64,000 nt of DNA from Ilyonectria destructans (GCA_020740775.1 JAHEWK010000001.1:1364001-1428000); one strand, 5' to 3'; counted from the stretch's first letter, positions 19,794 to 31,477 are shown. Notes: generated from the sequence alone by a model not told the origin. Translations and numbers: made by a program.

Positions 19794-20911
19794 ATGAGCC
19801 CCGATACTCGCGGCGACAACGCTCCCGGATCGCCGATTCATTTTCATGCCTTCCCTAAACTACCACCGGAGCTACGCTGGAAGATCTGGCAGATGGTCAT
19901 CTGCACCGACGAGACCGAGAATCCATTACTACTCGTTCTTCAACAATGACAACGAGGGACATCGACAGAGCTTATTGCAGCAGATGATGCACGCTTATCC
20001 CCCAGAGCCCAGCAAGCCGCCTCCCGTAGGCCTGATGGAAAACTGTTGACAATTATTCCCTGTCGGCTGCGATCTTAACCGTCACAATGCTCCTGGAGCG
20101 AGGCCAATTATTTCCTCTACCTCTGGGATGCCGGTCTACAAATTGCGTGCAAGGAGTCCTGCGCGGCTCTGCTACACCACCGGGATAAAGCCACGAAACA
20201 GCTCTCACCCAACCGCAGCGATATGGTCTCGTCACGCCACCAAGGACAGGATGTGTACCTCAGAGTGTGCCTGAAGCGCGACATCATGTGTTTCCGATTT
20301 TCACCAGAAGACATGGTCGCATGTGTCTCCCTAATAAGGGATATCCTGCTTACTCGCCTTCCCTTCTTCCACATCCACCATGCGTTGGGCATGAATGTTG
20401 CCTTCAAATTCCATGATAGCTAGGACGAGGACCTGGACGCGAGAAGGGAGTCAATTATCAAGTGTCTACCAGAAGTTTCGCACAGGGGGCTGGTTATGCG
20501 GGCCCACTGAGCCTGGGTGAAGGGCGAGATCCCTAGATGGACTCGTATGTGGCTCATCGACCGAGGCAGGCCACTTCCCGCCAATTACCAACTCTCAGGA
20601 GGAGATGACTGCCAGTACCAGTGCGAGGTAGTCTATAACATCGACAAGTTTCCTTGCGAGCCCGAGAAGCATCACATCTTCATCAACGGGAAGAATAGAT
20701 ACGTCCAGAGCTACATGTGGGAAGGTCAGCGGCACAGTTTCATCCACTCTATTCGCAGACTAGAGGTGTTGATCCTCTCTTTCATCTGGAAGATAAGCTG
20801 GTTGTTTCGGGCCAAGGGGTGAAGTGTACAACAGTACTCTCAATCTACCCTTCCAGTCAGACGATTTTTCAGGGTGTTGCGCTAGTTGCTCGACCTGATG
20901 GAACAGGCTGA
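19794..20911 (+). pseudogene. 2EXR-domain protein relic
   Basis: From the ATG at 19794 the frame reads FHAFPKLPPELRWKIWQM, the 2EXR signature found in many expanded fungal proteins of unknown function. The same frame continues to 20822 with in-frame stops at 19947, 20076, 20421 and 20508. Between them are coding-like segments such as LWDAGLQIACKESCAALLHH, YLRVCLKRDIMCFRFSPEDM and KHHIFINGKNRYVQSYMW. Near 20740 the frame shifts to GVDPLFHLEDKLVVSG. Four stops in one frame plus a shift make this a clear pseudogene. Confidence 0.75.
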
Positions 20912-22089
20912 AAGATGGTTCAATGTGTGACGCATGCCTGATTCTGCCAGGAGGGTTGTAAAACAAGCTCCAAGAATGCCGTGAAGTATAGGCAATTTGT
21001 ACGAGGCTTGAGGGTTATTACATGCAGAGGGGGGTAGACTTACAGCTTGATCCGAGGAAGCGTCTGGGGTCGGTCTTAGCTCTTGTTGTAACCTAAATTG
21101 AAGTCGATATCACCACTATATGCATTTGGCCATCGAATATACTGGGCCAACCAACGTATCCACCATAGGTATGTAATCAAAGGGTATATTCTTAGGCTTT
21201 AGACCTACTTCGTTATAGGTCTTACTCAATAAATATAATAAAAATGAGTGTTAAGGTCTAAGGACTAAAGCTAAGTGTTATAATGTTATTACTTAAACTA
21301 CTGTACCGGGTACACTACTAAAAAATACCTTTAGGATTAGAGTATGAGCTTGTGTGTGTGTATTACAAAATACTCGTGTGCGAATAACAATGCCTATGTC
21401 AATATGGCTGCTGTGATTGTAATAAGGGAGGCATATATGTATTTCAGCACACATGGGGTTTAACTAAGGCCTCGCCAATACCTGACTGACCCTGTACTTC
21501 AATCAGTAGCCCTGCCCGATTTCTTTTAGAAAATACACGCCTTTGATCATCTTTCAGATGACGAATGCACTTTTGTCCTGATCTCATTCTCCCGACCTTG
21601 CTGTAACAACAGCTCTTATCATGGAACTCACGTGGTCTTTGCCGGATGCGTTTCAAAGACCTCTATTGATTATTTAGGCCTAGGATTGATGGTCCATTTC
21701 GTGGCTGCAACTTACCTTAATCTTTCTCTCGCATCTTGCCACCGAATCACCGACGCGTTTTATAAGCTCCTGCATGTTCACATTATCCCTCATCTGTGTT
21801 GTGATTGATCCAAGGAGCTTCTAAAATTCCAATTAGCAAGCCAGAGTGATCTAACCTTCTTCCGCCATTCCTTAGCTAGTTGCTCGATCGGCAGAGGTCC
21901 TCGTTCTCTAACTTGAAGTGCATTTTATCAATTCTTGTCACAGTTTGATGGCGTCTTAGGACGAAGAAATAGGTTATTGTCTTTCATTAACTTCATAATA
22001 TCGCTCCCGATGAAACGGAGTATAGTTGTTAATCATTCTAGGTTGTACATCTTTGCTCCTTGATCTGGATTCTGATACAGCCATGTCCA
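20912..22089. other. AT-rich intergenic region with a repeat relic
   Basis: No gene is supported. It contains a second, shorter copy of the MITE-like family (about 21205-21395). The 3' UTR of the LLM-type gene should lie just below 22090. Confidence 0.45.
21205..21395. mobile_element. Second, partial copy of the 9583-9948 repeat family
   Basis: Shared segments with the first copy are ctcaataaatataat (21226 onward; tatcaataaatataat in copy 1), aatgttattacttaaactac (aatgttattccttagactgc in copy 1), and a right-end inverted repeat near 21375 (gtgtgcgaataacaatg against gtatgcaaatagcagta). Most differences are transitions. The left inverted repeat is not recognisable. Confidence 0.4.
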
Positions 22090-23193
22090 TCAAGCCGCCT
22101 TCTTGGCGTTCTCGCGCTCCTTCAAACCTTCTCGCACCTTGGGGAGGATGTACCGCCCGTAGTCGATGGAATCGTTCAAGTTGTCATAACCACGGATGGA
22201 GATGAGAGTAGCGCCGAGGTCGACGTAGTCCAAAATGGAGTCGGCAGCCGTCTGGTAAGATCCAACCAGGGCAGTCGAGGCACCTTGTGCGCCGGTAGCA
22301 GTAACAGTCGGGTACCAGAGAGCGCGGTCCTGAACCTCGCCTCGGGTAGCGATATCGAGAAGTCGCTGGGATCCAACGTTTTGAGGCGGGGGGGCGTTGG
22401 GGGGAACTCTGCTCTGGCCCTTCTCTCGGTTCTGCTTGAGAATGTCCAGGGTGCGGTGGGCCTTGGCCCAGGCGAGATCATCAGTCTCGGCGACGATGGG
22501 TCGGAAGGTCACCCAGATGCGAGGTCGGTCCTCCTTGGGACGGCCAGCTTTGTCAGACTCGGCGTAGATGCGATCGATCTGCTCCTTGGTCTCTTTGAGG
22601 GGCTCACCCCAGAGGCCGAAGATGTCGGCGAGAGCGCCGCCCTGGCGGTAGGCGGCGTCTGAAGATCCTCCCACAGAGACGGGGATCGTGCCATTGGTGG
22701 GTCGGACGGTGCTCTTGAAGTCCTTGAACTTGTAGTACTTGCCCTCCCAGTCGAATGCCTCCGTCGACGTCCATACCTTGCGAACGATCTTGATGTACTC
22801 CTCCTGGCGCTCATATCGCTCATCCTTGTTTAGGAAGTCACCCTCACGGGCCTGCTCGGCGTCATTTCCACCGGCAATAAAATGAACAACGACTCGGCCC
22901 TTGCTCAGCTGGTCCAGAGTTGCCAGCGCCTTGGCGGCAACGGTGGGATAAACGGTGTTGGGGCGCAGGGCGATGATGATCTTGATGTTCTTGGTCACGG
23001 CAACAATGGTTGCGCCAATCGTGAAAGGATCAAACGAGGGTGAGCCGTAAGGAATGAGAGTGTAGTTGAACTCATGGTCGTCCAGCGAGCGGGCATAACG
23101 GATGAGATAATCAGGGTCAATGCCAGCGCCAGGGATCGGGGCAAGCTCCGTCGAGGGGTTGGGGAAAGTGACGCTAATAAATTCGGTAGTCAT
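22090..23193 (-). CDS. LLM-class flavin-dependent monooxygenase (SsuD/alkanesulfonate monooxygenase-like)
   Basis: This is a single exon of 367 residues, typical for the bacterial luciferase-like superfamily, with an (alpha/beta)8 barrel and FMNH2. Characteristic segments include GAGIDPDYLIRYARSLDDHE, IIIALRPNTVYPTVAAKALA, LDQLSKGRVVVHFIAGGNDA, RYERQEEYIKIVRKVW, YYKFKDFKSTVRP and IPVSVGGSSDAAY, the order seen in SsuD-type enzymes. SsuD releases sulfite from alkanesulfonates; fungal members have also been linked to other sulfonates and sulfones. The substrate is unknown here. A flavin reductase partner is not seen in the window. Confidence 0.88.
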   Translation of the reverse strand: MTTEFISVTFPNPSTELAPIPGAGIDPDYLIRYARSLDDHEFNYTLIPYGSPSFDPFTIGATIVAVTKNIKIIIALRPNTVYPTVAAKALATLDQLSKGRVVVHFIAGGNDAEQAREGDFLNKDERYERQEEYIKIVRKVWTSTEAFDWEGKYYKFKDFKSTVRPTNGTIPVSVGGSSDAAYRQGGALADIFGLWGEPLKETKEQIDRIYAESDKAGRPKEDRPRIWVTFRPIVAETDDLAWAKAHRTLDILKQNREKGQSRVPPNAPPPQNVGSQRLLDIATRGEVQDRALWYPTVTATGAQGASTALVGSYQTAADSILDYVDLGATLISIRGYDNLNDSIDYGRYILPKVREGLKERENAKKAA

Positions 23194-24176
23194 CTTGAAT
23201 TCTGAAGTTGTTGATGTTTTGGTGTCTTCTGCTATCTGAAATCCTCTCCTCGAGGCTCACTTTATATCTTGACCTGCCAAGGAGTAGGTGTTGTTGCCCG
23301 CGTCTGCACTAGCGAATTATTAATCTCCGTAATGGCGAAATTATTGCGACAACTGCTGAAAGATCACGCCTTACCACCACGACCGATGTCGGCCGAACGG
23401 GATAAGATCAGCGCCAAATGCAATTGAGAAACGAATTAAAAATTCAATTAGGATATAGTATTTTCTCGAGTTTGGACTAGAAAGCAATTAGGGCGTGTAG
23501 AACTGCTTCAAGTTTCCGGCTCCCGTGAACTAGATATTGGAAGGTCTGAGAGCATCATATCGCCGTCACCCTCAAGATGTTTAACCCCCATTCTACTCCG
23601 AACCCCTCCAACTCGGAGCCGGACGTAATGCACCATCATCTGTGGGTTCCAACGGGCCTGTCGAACGACCCCGCAATTGAAGCTATGGCCCCAATGCGAC
23701 TCTTTGGATTGCTCCGCGATGGCGTCAGATGGCGAGTGATCCACAAGGTGGTTGCACGCGGCCAGCGCCGGTGCGGATCTGACGCAGGCAGACGACGCTG
23801 AATCCCAACACAGGGATTTCTATTGGTCTGTGAGACTGGTTCCGGGATTAACAGCCCCTGCCGATGCTGCAATCCGGTGGCATGAGCCGGTGGGATGGTG
23901 GGCATCTGGTGCGATAATAACGTGGTAGGTACTGAAACGTGATTGATGTGCCGACAGCCTAGGTATAACCTCACTTTTGTATCCGCAGCGACTCCAACCG
24001 AGTGGGATGGTGGGATGGTAGCATCAGTCTTTCTGATTCGAGAACCTAATTGCATCCCGCCAAGTTTTATGTCCTTTACAGTCCACGAGCTGCTTTGCCT
24101 AATGGACTCACTCAAACCAAACGCATTCTGAGACACCGCATCAGACAGTGTATGGTTACTTTTAGGCTTGTGCTGG
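23194..24176. other. Intergenic, no supported gene
   Basis: The first few hundred bases are the promoter of the LLM-type gene. A longer minus-strand frame (23636-24214) has low-complexity composition and no domain; I regard it as chance. Confidence 0.4.
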
Positions 24177-25502
24177 CTAACTGCGGGAATAAAACCTAGA
24201 GACAGAACGAGCATTCAAATCGGTTTTGACTCCAATAGCTTCAAATGCTACCCGAACCGTGGCGTGGTTCTCCTCTGACAAGCCTGCCAGGCAAACCTCC
24301 CGGAGGCTCGGAAAGCAACTGGAGGCCTTCTGTGCCAGATGCAGAATATCTGAGAGCTCTTCGTCAAAAATACTATCGATCTTCAAGCTCTGGATAGAAG
24401 ACGGGAGTAGGTCTGTTAGCAAGTTCCCTGTGGTTGGATCGCCATCTATCGAATCGTGCAGGCCATGGCCATCGACTTCTAGTCTTTCAAGAACTTGCAT
24501 CTCTTTGAAACTCGACATAAGCCATGTCTTATTCATGCGGTGCGGCCCAACACCCCCGGACGCGAACCAGAGAGATACGTTTCGAAGAGTGTCCGCTCTC
24601 ATGAGCAGGGCTTGAGAAATTTCCCGTGGTGTGGCCTGGTCGTCATCGTACATGGGGAATTTCCCAGCTCGATATGAGAAAGTTTGCAAGTTCCTAAATT
24701 GGCGCATGATTCTCTGGAGCGATCCAAAGTCCAGATTGTTGTTTGTCAGCCTCACTTCGACCACATAGTCGTGGCGGATGCAGTTTGAAGCAGAATTAAT
24801 CCGACACGCCTCCAGGGATCTCAAAGCCGGCGCTGCTCTCAGGAGACTATTCACAGCGTTGAGATCATCGCCCGTCCGTGCCTCTCCGTGCTCAAGATAT
24901 AGCTCACGAAGACGAGGGAAGGATCCAAGGTGGCAGAACGCAAAACATAAAGGTTCGTCATCATAAACCCCGACCTCAAGCCGCAAAACGTTGGTTATCT
25001 GTGCTAGAGCTAGCGCAGATAGAGCCATACGAGGGTCATACTCGAACAGTTCGGTTGCAGAGTAAACCAAGGGCTGAGGTCGGACTGTCAAGTGCCAGTT
25101 TCGGGAAACTTGAATCGGTTGCCCGTCGACTCCTCGGCACCTCAACAGTACGCCGTTGAAAAGCGCAACATCTTTTGCAGAAATAACATGGCCTCGTACC
25201 AAATGCCAAGGCCCATTAACTTTGAGCACTCTAACCATTTGGGCGAGATCCGGTCGCTCGCATAGCGTTCGAACAAGGGAGACGAATCCACTGCCCGCAG
25301 TAAGGGGGCAATAGTACAGCATCGGCTGGGCTAGATTTCGGAGGGTTGAGCAGGTTTGAGAAAACCTGGAGAGTGCGCTGATAAGCACTCTGTTGAACCA
25401 CATGTTTTCAATGTGTTGAAGAGATCCATAGATGTGAGTTGGAGATAAGGCTTCGCATATTTCCTGGAGGATCTCGGTAGGGAGATCAAGGAGGTTGGTC
25501 AT
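24177..25502 (-). CDS. F-box protein with leucine-rich C-terminal region
   Basis: 441 residues from the ATG at 25502 (MTNLLDLPTEILQEIC), chosen because the F-box then begins at once; an upstream ATG at 25574 would add 24 residues. The F-box-like segment is LLDLPTEILQEICEAL...LSRFSQTCSTLRNLAQPMLY. The rest has irregular leucine-rich segments (FPRLRELYLEHGEAR, ALRSLEACRIN, RNLQTFSYRAGKFP, LERLEVDGHGL, SIQSLKIDSIFDEEL, FPSLREVCLAGL). Proteins of this plan are expected to act as substrate adaptors of SCF ubiquitin ligases, though the target is unknown. Confidence 0.75.
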   Translation of the reverse strand: MTNLLDLPTEILQEICEALSPTHIYGSLQHIENMWFNRVLISALSRFSQTCSTLRNLAQPMLYYCPLTAGSGFVSLVRTLCERPDLAQMVRVLKVNGPWHLVRGHVISAKDVALFNGVLLRCRGVDGQPIQVSRNWHLTVRPQPLVYSATELFEYDPRMALSALALAQITNVLRLEVGVYDDEPLCFAFCHLGSFPRLRELYLEHGEARTGDDLNAVNSLLRAAPALRSLEACRINSASNCIRHDYVVEVRLTNNNLDFGSLQRIMRQFRNLQTFSYRAGKFPMYDDDQATPREISQALLMRADTLRNVSLWFASGGVGPHRMNKTWLMSSFKEMQVLERLEVDGHGLHDSIDGDPTTGNLLTDLLPSSIQSLKIDSIFDEELSDILHLAQKASSCFPSLREVCLAGLSEENHATVRVAFEAIGVKTDLNARSVSRFYSRS

Positions 25503-26793
25503 TTTGAGCCCGCCAAGATGCAAAAGTATGAAATGAGGTATCGACCTTTGGCGATATCCGTGCCAAATCAGCATTCATGAAGGGCGACGTATACTCGCGA
25601 GGCCAGCGAGATGAAGCCGAAGATGGCGCAGTCAGTTCTTCTGCCTAAAGGCTAAGGCCAAATATACTCGAGTACGAAGTACGAAGTAACTTGAATGCCC
25701 CGCATTGCCCCTGTCAGCAGAGCGGTTGAGGAAAGGGAGGATGCTAGAAGAGTTTATCGGCTAAAAGCCCATATCTACTATTAGTCTTGGTTTCTAACAA
25801 AAAAGCCTTTTAAAGTTCCCATTATATCTTTGAGAAGCACAGATCGCAAGACATTGCCCACCTGGCCGCTGAGGAGGCTAGGGAGGCGGCGCAAGGAGGG
25901 GTCGATGGCCCACTACAACATCTTATCCCCTCTCTTCGAGAAAATGAAGGAAAGTATTTCAGCCGCTCTTGGTCACCGCACAGCGCAAGGTGCTCCTGTG
26001 AGGCGCTAGGCGCTGTAATAATGCTCGTGTTCTGAAATAATGATGAACTTGATGTCGCGGCAGTGGCAATATGGCGCAACAGAAGTACGTAGCAGCACGC
26101 CGCCTTGGATGTGATGATGCAGGGGGGGCGTTAGGGCTGAGCAGAGACGAAACACAAAACAAGATTACAACATTGACTTGACAAGTTGGAGAATAATGAA
26201 CCCTGAATGACCGTGACCATGCAAATAAGAATCCAAATAACCAAGACGACTAGAATAAACCCTAGAAATAAGGTAGAGCTCGCGTATTCAACGACATAAG
26301 CTTTTCTGCTCCATTGAACAACCTCGCTCCAGATCGCCAAGAGCGACTTGGCATTCAGAAGCATGTCACTGTCTTGGCTTTTCCCAGCGCTCGGGGGTGC
26401 CGCCTGCGGGGGACCCTGGGCCCTAAGACGCATGCGGGTTGAATCCATGCACCTCAGCCACAAGCAAGGCATTCTCGCCATCACTTTGCGCGTGTGCAGC
26501 TGTGTCCTTCGCCGTGCTACCACCTCGAATGCGGGTATTCGGCTCTCATGTGGCTGAAGGCTGGAAGCACGATGCCGCAGTCACTGCGCCTGCCCGCGCT
26601 GCATGGACCCATGACGCGCCGCCTGGTTAATCAGGTTAATCAGCTGAGGCACACTAGACACGCCTTGAGCTATTTGCTATAATACGGAGCTTACTCCTCT
26701 TTGAACCCTCTTCCACTTCGATCATCATTCATTCATCCATCGGTCGTCCATCGGTTCGCACGCTCCCAGCACACCCACACTACACTCAGCAGA
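25503..26793. other. Intergenic, no firm gene
   Basis: It contains the promoters of the divergent F-box and glycine-zipper genes. One minus-strand frame (26131-26361 from its internal ATG) would encode a 76-residue protein with a strongly hydrophobic segment (STLFLGFILVVLVIWILICM). It could be a small membrane protein, but I have no homology support. Confidence 0.35.
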
Positions 26794-27679
26794 ATGTCGT
26801 CCCAGGATTACTACGGAGGCGGAGGCGGCGGCGGCGGCTACCACCAGCAGCAGCAGCAATACGGCCAGCAGCAGGGCTACAATCAGCAGCAGCCGCAATA
26901 CGGTCAACAAGGCCAGCAAGGCCAGCACGGCCAGGGCTACGGTCAACAGGACCATGGCTACGGTCAGCAGGGCCAAGGCTACGGCCAGCAGGGCGGCTAC
27001 CCTCAGCAGGTTCGTCGACTTGGATGACTTCATTCCCGAGCGATCCGCTCTCCCATCACCAACATGCTAACGCGTGCACCTCTAGCAACAATACTCCCAG
27101 CCTCACCAAGGCTACAACGGGCCGCCCCAGGGCCACGGAGGCTATCAGTCGGGTCCCCCTCAGCAGCCCAGCTACGCCTCCCACTCTCCCCAGCCCAGCT
27201 ACACATCCCCTCCGCCTGGCCAGCCCGCCTACGGCGCTCCTCCTCACCAACAGGGCCACGACCAGCGAGGAAGCTACCCGCCGCAGCACCAGGGCGGACA
27301 GAACCCACAATATGGCGCACAGCAGGGCTACCAGGGCGCCCCCGGCCAATACCCCGGCCAAGGCCAGCCAGGCCAGCCCGGTCAGGTCGGCCCTGATGGC
27401 GAGCGAGGCCTCGGCGCCACCCTCGTCGGAGGCGGAGCCGCAGCGTGGGCCGCCCGTACTGCCGGAACCGGTCTGCTGGGCAGTCTCGGTGCCGCAGCAG
27501 CTGGTGCTATCGGCGCCAATGTTCTAGAGAACAAGATGAAGAAGTGAGTTTTTCCGGATACATGCTGTAGCCCGATTACTAACAAATGCCACAGACACAA
27601 GAAGCCCAAGAAGAACAAAGGGTACAAGAGCAGAAGCGGCGGCGGCTCCAGCAGCAGCTCCAGCAGCGACTCTGATTAA
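26794..27679 (+). CDS. Q/G/Y-rich glycine-zipper protein (252 aa, 3 exons)
   Basis: The exon model join(26794..27009, 27086..27543, 27595..27679) is 759 nt, with introns of 76 and 51 nt (GTTCGT..CTAAC..TAG and GTGAGT..CTAAC..CAG). Residues 1-165 are a prion-like low-complexity region: YYGGGGGGGGYHQQQQQYGQ, repeated GYGQQ and QYGQQ units, then P/Q/S/Y-rich sequence. Next comes a glycine-zipper segment (GLGATLVGGGAAAWAARTAG then TGLLGSLGAAAAGAIGAN) that could form membrane-associated helices. A basic tail (KMKKHKKPKKNKGYKSRS) and a Ser/Asp end (GGGSSSSSSSDSD) finish it. Similar proteins are common in fungi, but no function is established that I know of. Confidence 0.85.
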
Positions 27680-27824
27680 TGACCGACATATGATAATGCC
27701 ACTGGGAGTTTTGGGAGGTTGGATTTGATGCGTTCTGGGATATTTGTTTTCATTATTTTCGCCATAACGCGCCGGATAATTGTTGCTTATCATACTTCTA
27801 TGACTCTCTTCAAATCCATTCCCA

Positions 27825-28540
27825 TTATCCAATGCTTGCCGTGACCAGTCCCCCTTCCGCAAAACCTCTGACTGATTCACTGAAGCTTAGGATCGGTTCA
27901 GATGTGTCCTTTGTACACGCGATCAGCACGTAGTCCCCTTCATTCAAGGATGCCAGTGTACTCACCAGAACTGATAGCCAGATAGACTGATCACGAAGAC
28001 GCACGCAATGCCAGAAAACCCGACCGCAACCCATCCAACTGCGCATGCATAAGGAACTATACTCAGAGAAAGAAACAAAAAGGCCGTTACTAGCAGCAAG
28101 TGAAGCACGGTAGACGCCAAAATGCCAATGCTCTCCCACTTCTTCGCCCAGTCGTCATAATCGCCTCGTACCCTATCCCGCTGAATGGTAAGCAGGCTGG
28201 AACTGTATCCCGCAACCGCGATGGAGAGAACAAAGCATAGCCACGCGATGGCAATGAAATTTCTAATAGTCGACAAGGTAAATGGTGGCGGGTTTGGCTT
28301 CCAGATGTCGGCGGGGTCGGTCATCTGGCCAACTACCACGGCAAACGTCGACGCGCCAAAGATGGAAACGCTAAAGACGAGGGAGATGAACATCTTGAAG
28401 TCCTCTACCGACGACTCGATGGGGTGAGGCATGACAGCAGGGCTCGGGGCCGTGAGCTTCGGCCCTCCTCTGTCGGAGATTGCGACATCTGGAGGGCTGG
28501 CAGCCGGGGTAAGAGCGTTGTGTTTAGCAGCTTGTTCCAT
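27825..28540 (-). CDS. Four-pass membrane protein of unknown function
   Basis: Residues 1-45 are soluble. Four hydrophobic segments follow: FISLVFSVSIFGASTFAVVV, FIAIAWLCFVLSIAVAGYSS, ILASTVLHLLLVTAFLFLSL and AVGWVAVGFSGIACVFVISL. Unspliced, the frame stops at 27962 (192 aa). A perfect GTGAGT donor at 27965 and an acceptor at 27880 remove an 86-nt intron and extend the protein to a TAA at 27825 (630 nt, 209 aa). I prefer the spliced form. The topology resembles other fungal four-pass proteins, but I cannot assign a family. Confidence 0.6.
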
Positions 28541-28867
28541 GTTTTTGACGAGGTGTATATGGGCGATCGGAAGAAACCTGACCTAGCATGTGTAGTTTGT
28601 AGGGTTGCAAAATTCTGAAGACTTAGGCACCGACAGGACAAGGCTGAGACTCATGCAGCCGACTCGGGTCTAGACCAGTCGGCCCCTATTGGCACCTTAT
28701 TGTGTAAATATCAAAGTGCATCTTTTTCCAGATCCTCCGCACGTGATTTATTATCATTTAACACGAAGAGATCCTTGCGCTCATAGAAGCAGTTTCAACC
28801 ACACGTAGTTGAGATTCATAGCATTTGAAATGACAAAGGTACACCATGCGTTACTGCTTCCTGCAGC

Positions 28868-30886
28868 CTATTTCCTTTCAGATTGCTCGGTATTTTCATG
28901 CCCAACCGCTCTTTTCAACACCGATTCGTCTCCAATTGCCGTGTTAGAAGGTATGTCAACCGGATCGCTGTTTTCCCTCACGCTAAAACTATCCCCCTCC
29001 ATATGAAGATCATATACACCCTCTGAGACTTTTGTATCTCTATAAATCCACAAGGACTTGCGCCCAGGCCCTTGAAGCGATTCACTCGTGCTCCCCCCGC
29101 GCAACGCGATGGTGTCCTGGCTCGCCATTGCGCGAAGAACTTGCGTCACAGCCACGGCGCCGCCGTCGGGCACCACGACACGATTCGCCACCAGGGCGCT
29201 CGTAACCCCCAGGATAAGTTGCAGCCCTGCCAGCAAAATCAAAATCACAGTGACGAGGTTCCAGTGTGTGACATCAAGCTCGCTTCCCACTTCGGGCGCC
29301 ATCCCGTCGATGCTAAGGTCATTGTTGTTGTCCGCGGTGGCTGCAACGACGCCTATTGTGAATCGCGCCAGAAGGAAGGACAGGCTCTCCTCACTGCCGT
29401 TGACCGGCGTGCCGAAAATCGACTCAGCCGGGAACGCTTGGTACTGAATGTCTGTGACGTTGACCAAGGACGAGGCTTCGTAGCCTTGCAGCGCGATAGC
29501 ACCTGACATTATCGTCGTCAAGTCGGCGCTTACGTTGTGCTCTGAGCGAGTGGCGTTGGCGACTTTGCTGACGGTGATGTTGCATTCGTAGTACCATGGT
29601 GAAGTATTTGAGGCTTCGAATGCGTATACTGAGCTGCAGCCGACGCCACAAGATTCGGATGTATTAGTCACGAACGTTGTCTGGTCGATGCCGCCTGCGA
29701 CGGGTATGAAAACAGTCTCCTGACCCTCATCAGTGATAACGGTGATGTTGGTCTCGGTGCCATCTCCACCACTTTTAACAGGCCAGCTATTGCACATAGC
29801 TGATGCATCAATGCTCCGTGATGTGGTAACAGTGGTGGGGTTGGCTGCCGAGTTTAATATCGATTCGGTAGACGTTTCGTGAAAGACGTAGCGGCACGTT
29901 GTGTCTGCGCAAAACACGAGCGAGTCGCCCGGAAACCAGATGATTCCAGCACCTGGGACCTGGTCCATAGTTCCCATGTCATATCCAATGGAAACTGTGC
30001 CATAGCTGTGTTGAATATTAGCATGAACCCTCAAAACTGGCGTTTTACGAATGAATAGGCACCTATTTGCTGTGTACTGCTGAGCGCTCAGCGATGAAGA
30101 CTTGTCAGATACAAGCCTGGCGGTCTGAAGGCTAGACATATCCGGAATCGACACCATCCCGGGAACCATCAAGGCATGTTTCTGGGCCGTGTTGTTTGAA
30201 TAACACAGACCTAATGAAGCCACGCCAACTTGTGCTCCCTAGAAAGAGGTGAGTTTCAGCCAGTGTTAGGTGGAGAAGGGCGTCCTACAATGATTAAAAA
30301 CAGCCAAAGCAAAGCTGCGATGTGAATTGAGAGACGACGAGACCGTGCTGCTAATGTGATGACATGCAGCATGCTGTCGGCTTCCATAATCAGTTCGACC
30401 TGTATGAGGTTTCAAGTCCCTGCGTTAGCCAAAACCCAGCTCCAAGATGAGGCCACATACCTTGCGTCGGGATCTGTATCGACGGCTTAGAATCCACCAC
30501 CGCAAGTCACCAACCATTCCGTTGAGGTTGCTAGCAATCGCCAATCCAAGAGCAATCGCCAATCCGGTGATGATGGCGTTGAACTCGCGTCTCTCTTTCT
30601 TCGACATGACGGGCTTGTTCGAATAGAGATATAGTGCCACAAATATGGACACCGACAGGACGACTGTGACCAGCCATCCCGAGAGCACACCAAATGCCAG
30701 CTTCCGAAGGGGTCGCTTGGCAGCGCGAAGTCCTCGGAATCCGACGACCTCGGAACCTGGGCGTAGCATCGCGATATTCTCTGTGTCGTCAAAGTCGCCT
30801 TGGTGAGCGAATGGGTTGATCACTTCCTCATTCTTTCCACTGTTTCTGGCAGGAGATTGGTGATTTCTGGACCGGCCTGTCATCAT
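28868..30886 (-). CDS. Large fungal membrane protein with extracellular domain (616 aa, 4 exons)
   Basis: The exons run 30886-30461, 30399-30289, 30238-30063 and 30005-28868 (1851 nt), with introns of 61, 50 and 57 nt. The last intron is in frame and could be missed, but it has GTGCCT..GCTAAT..ACACAG. The N-terminus has a membrane segment LSGWLVTVVLSVSIFVALYL, then KKERREFNAIITGLAIALGL and DLRWWILSRR, typical of a fungal orphan family. A second hydrophobic stretch follows (IHIAALLWLFLII). A long Ser/Thr/Asn-rich, Cys-containing extracellular part with many N-glycosylation sequons comes next. A C-terminal helix, LVTVILILLAGLQLILGVTS, precedes a cytoplasmic tail. The function is unknown. Confidence 0.75.
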
Positions 30887-31477
30887 CGGGAATCAAGTCA
30901 AGCTGGCCGATGATATATGATGATGGTTCCGGCCACGACTCGGAAGCTATATCAACGACGTGAAAACAAAGCAAAGCTCGGGAACCTGGAGCAGAGCCAG
31001 ATTGATGGGGATTCTAATTAATGCATTCAGAATAGAGTTGGGGGCCTCCCGCTAATTACTGCTAAACCTTTTACAGGCGCAACTGCGTCGTAATTTTCGT
31101 AATGGCGTGCCGAACCCGGCCTCGCCGAGAGCTTTGACTCATTCCATTGGAGCCCCCACCAAAAACAGACTTCGCTGTGAATACTACGTAGTAGTAGAGA
31201 ATACGAGAAATAAATGGGGACTGTCTCGTCGTAGTTTCAAATACTCCAGGCGCGGAGAGGCGCAGGGAGGCAAACTCCTGATGGGACGTTTTGAGTTCTA
31301 TGTCTTTTATGCGAAAAAAAGACTTGGAATATGAATTAGATATCTTGTTAAGACAACGCCTACATCCTACAGTATTGACAAACGACATTCGGTACAATGG
31401 TATGGTACTCAATGGCACTTTCGCCATTCATCCCCACCCGAGTCTTCAATATATCTCCTCTTCGCCGTGTCATTCAC
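30887..31477. other. Intergenic
   Basis: Promoter of the membrane-protein gene and 3' flank of the acyl-CoA synthetase gene. There is no recognisable gene. Confidence 0.4.

Noticed and set aside
22060..22662. 200-aa plus-strand frame
   Set aside because: Antisense shadow of the LLM monooxygenase gene.
23636..24214. 192-aa minus-strand frame between the LLM and F-box genes
   Set aside because: No domain and chance-like composition. It overlaps the F-box gene's 3' end in another frame.
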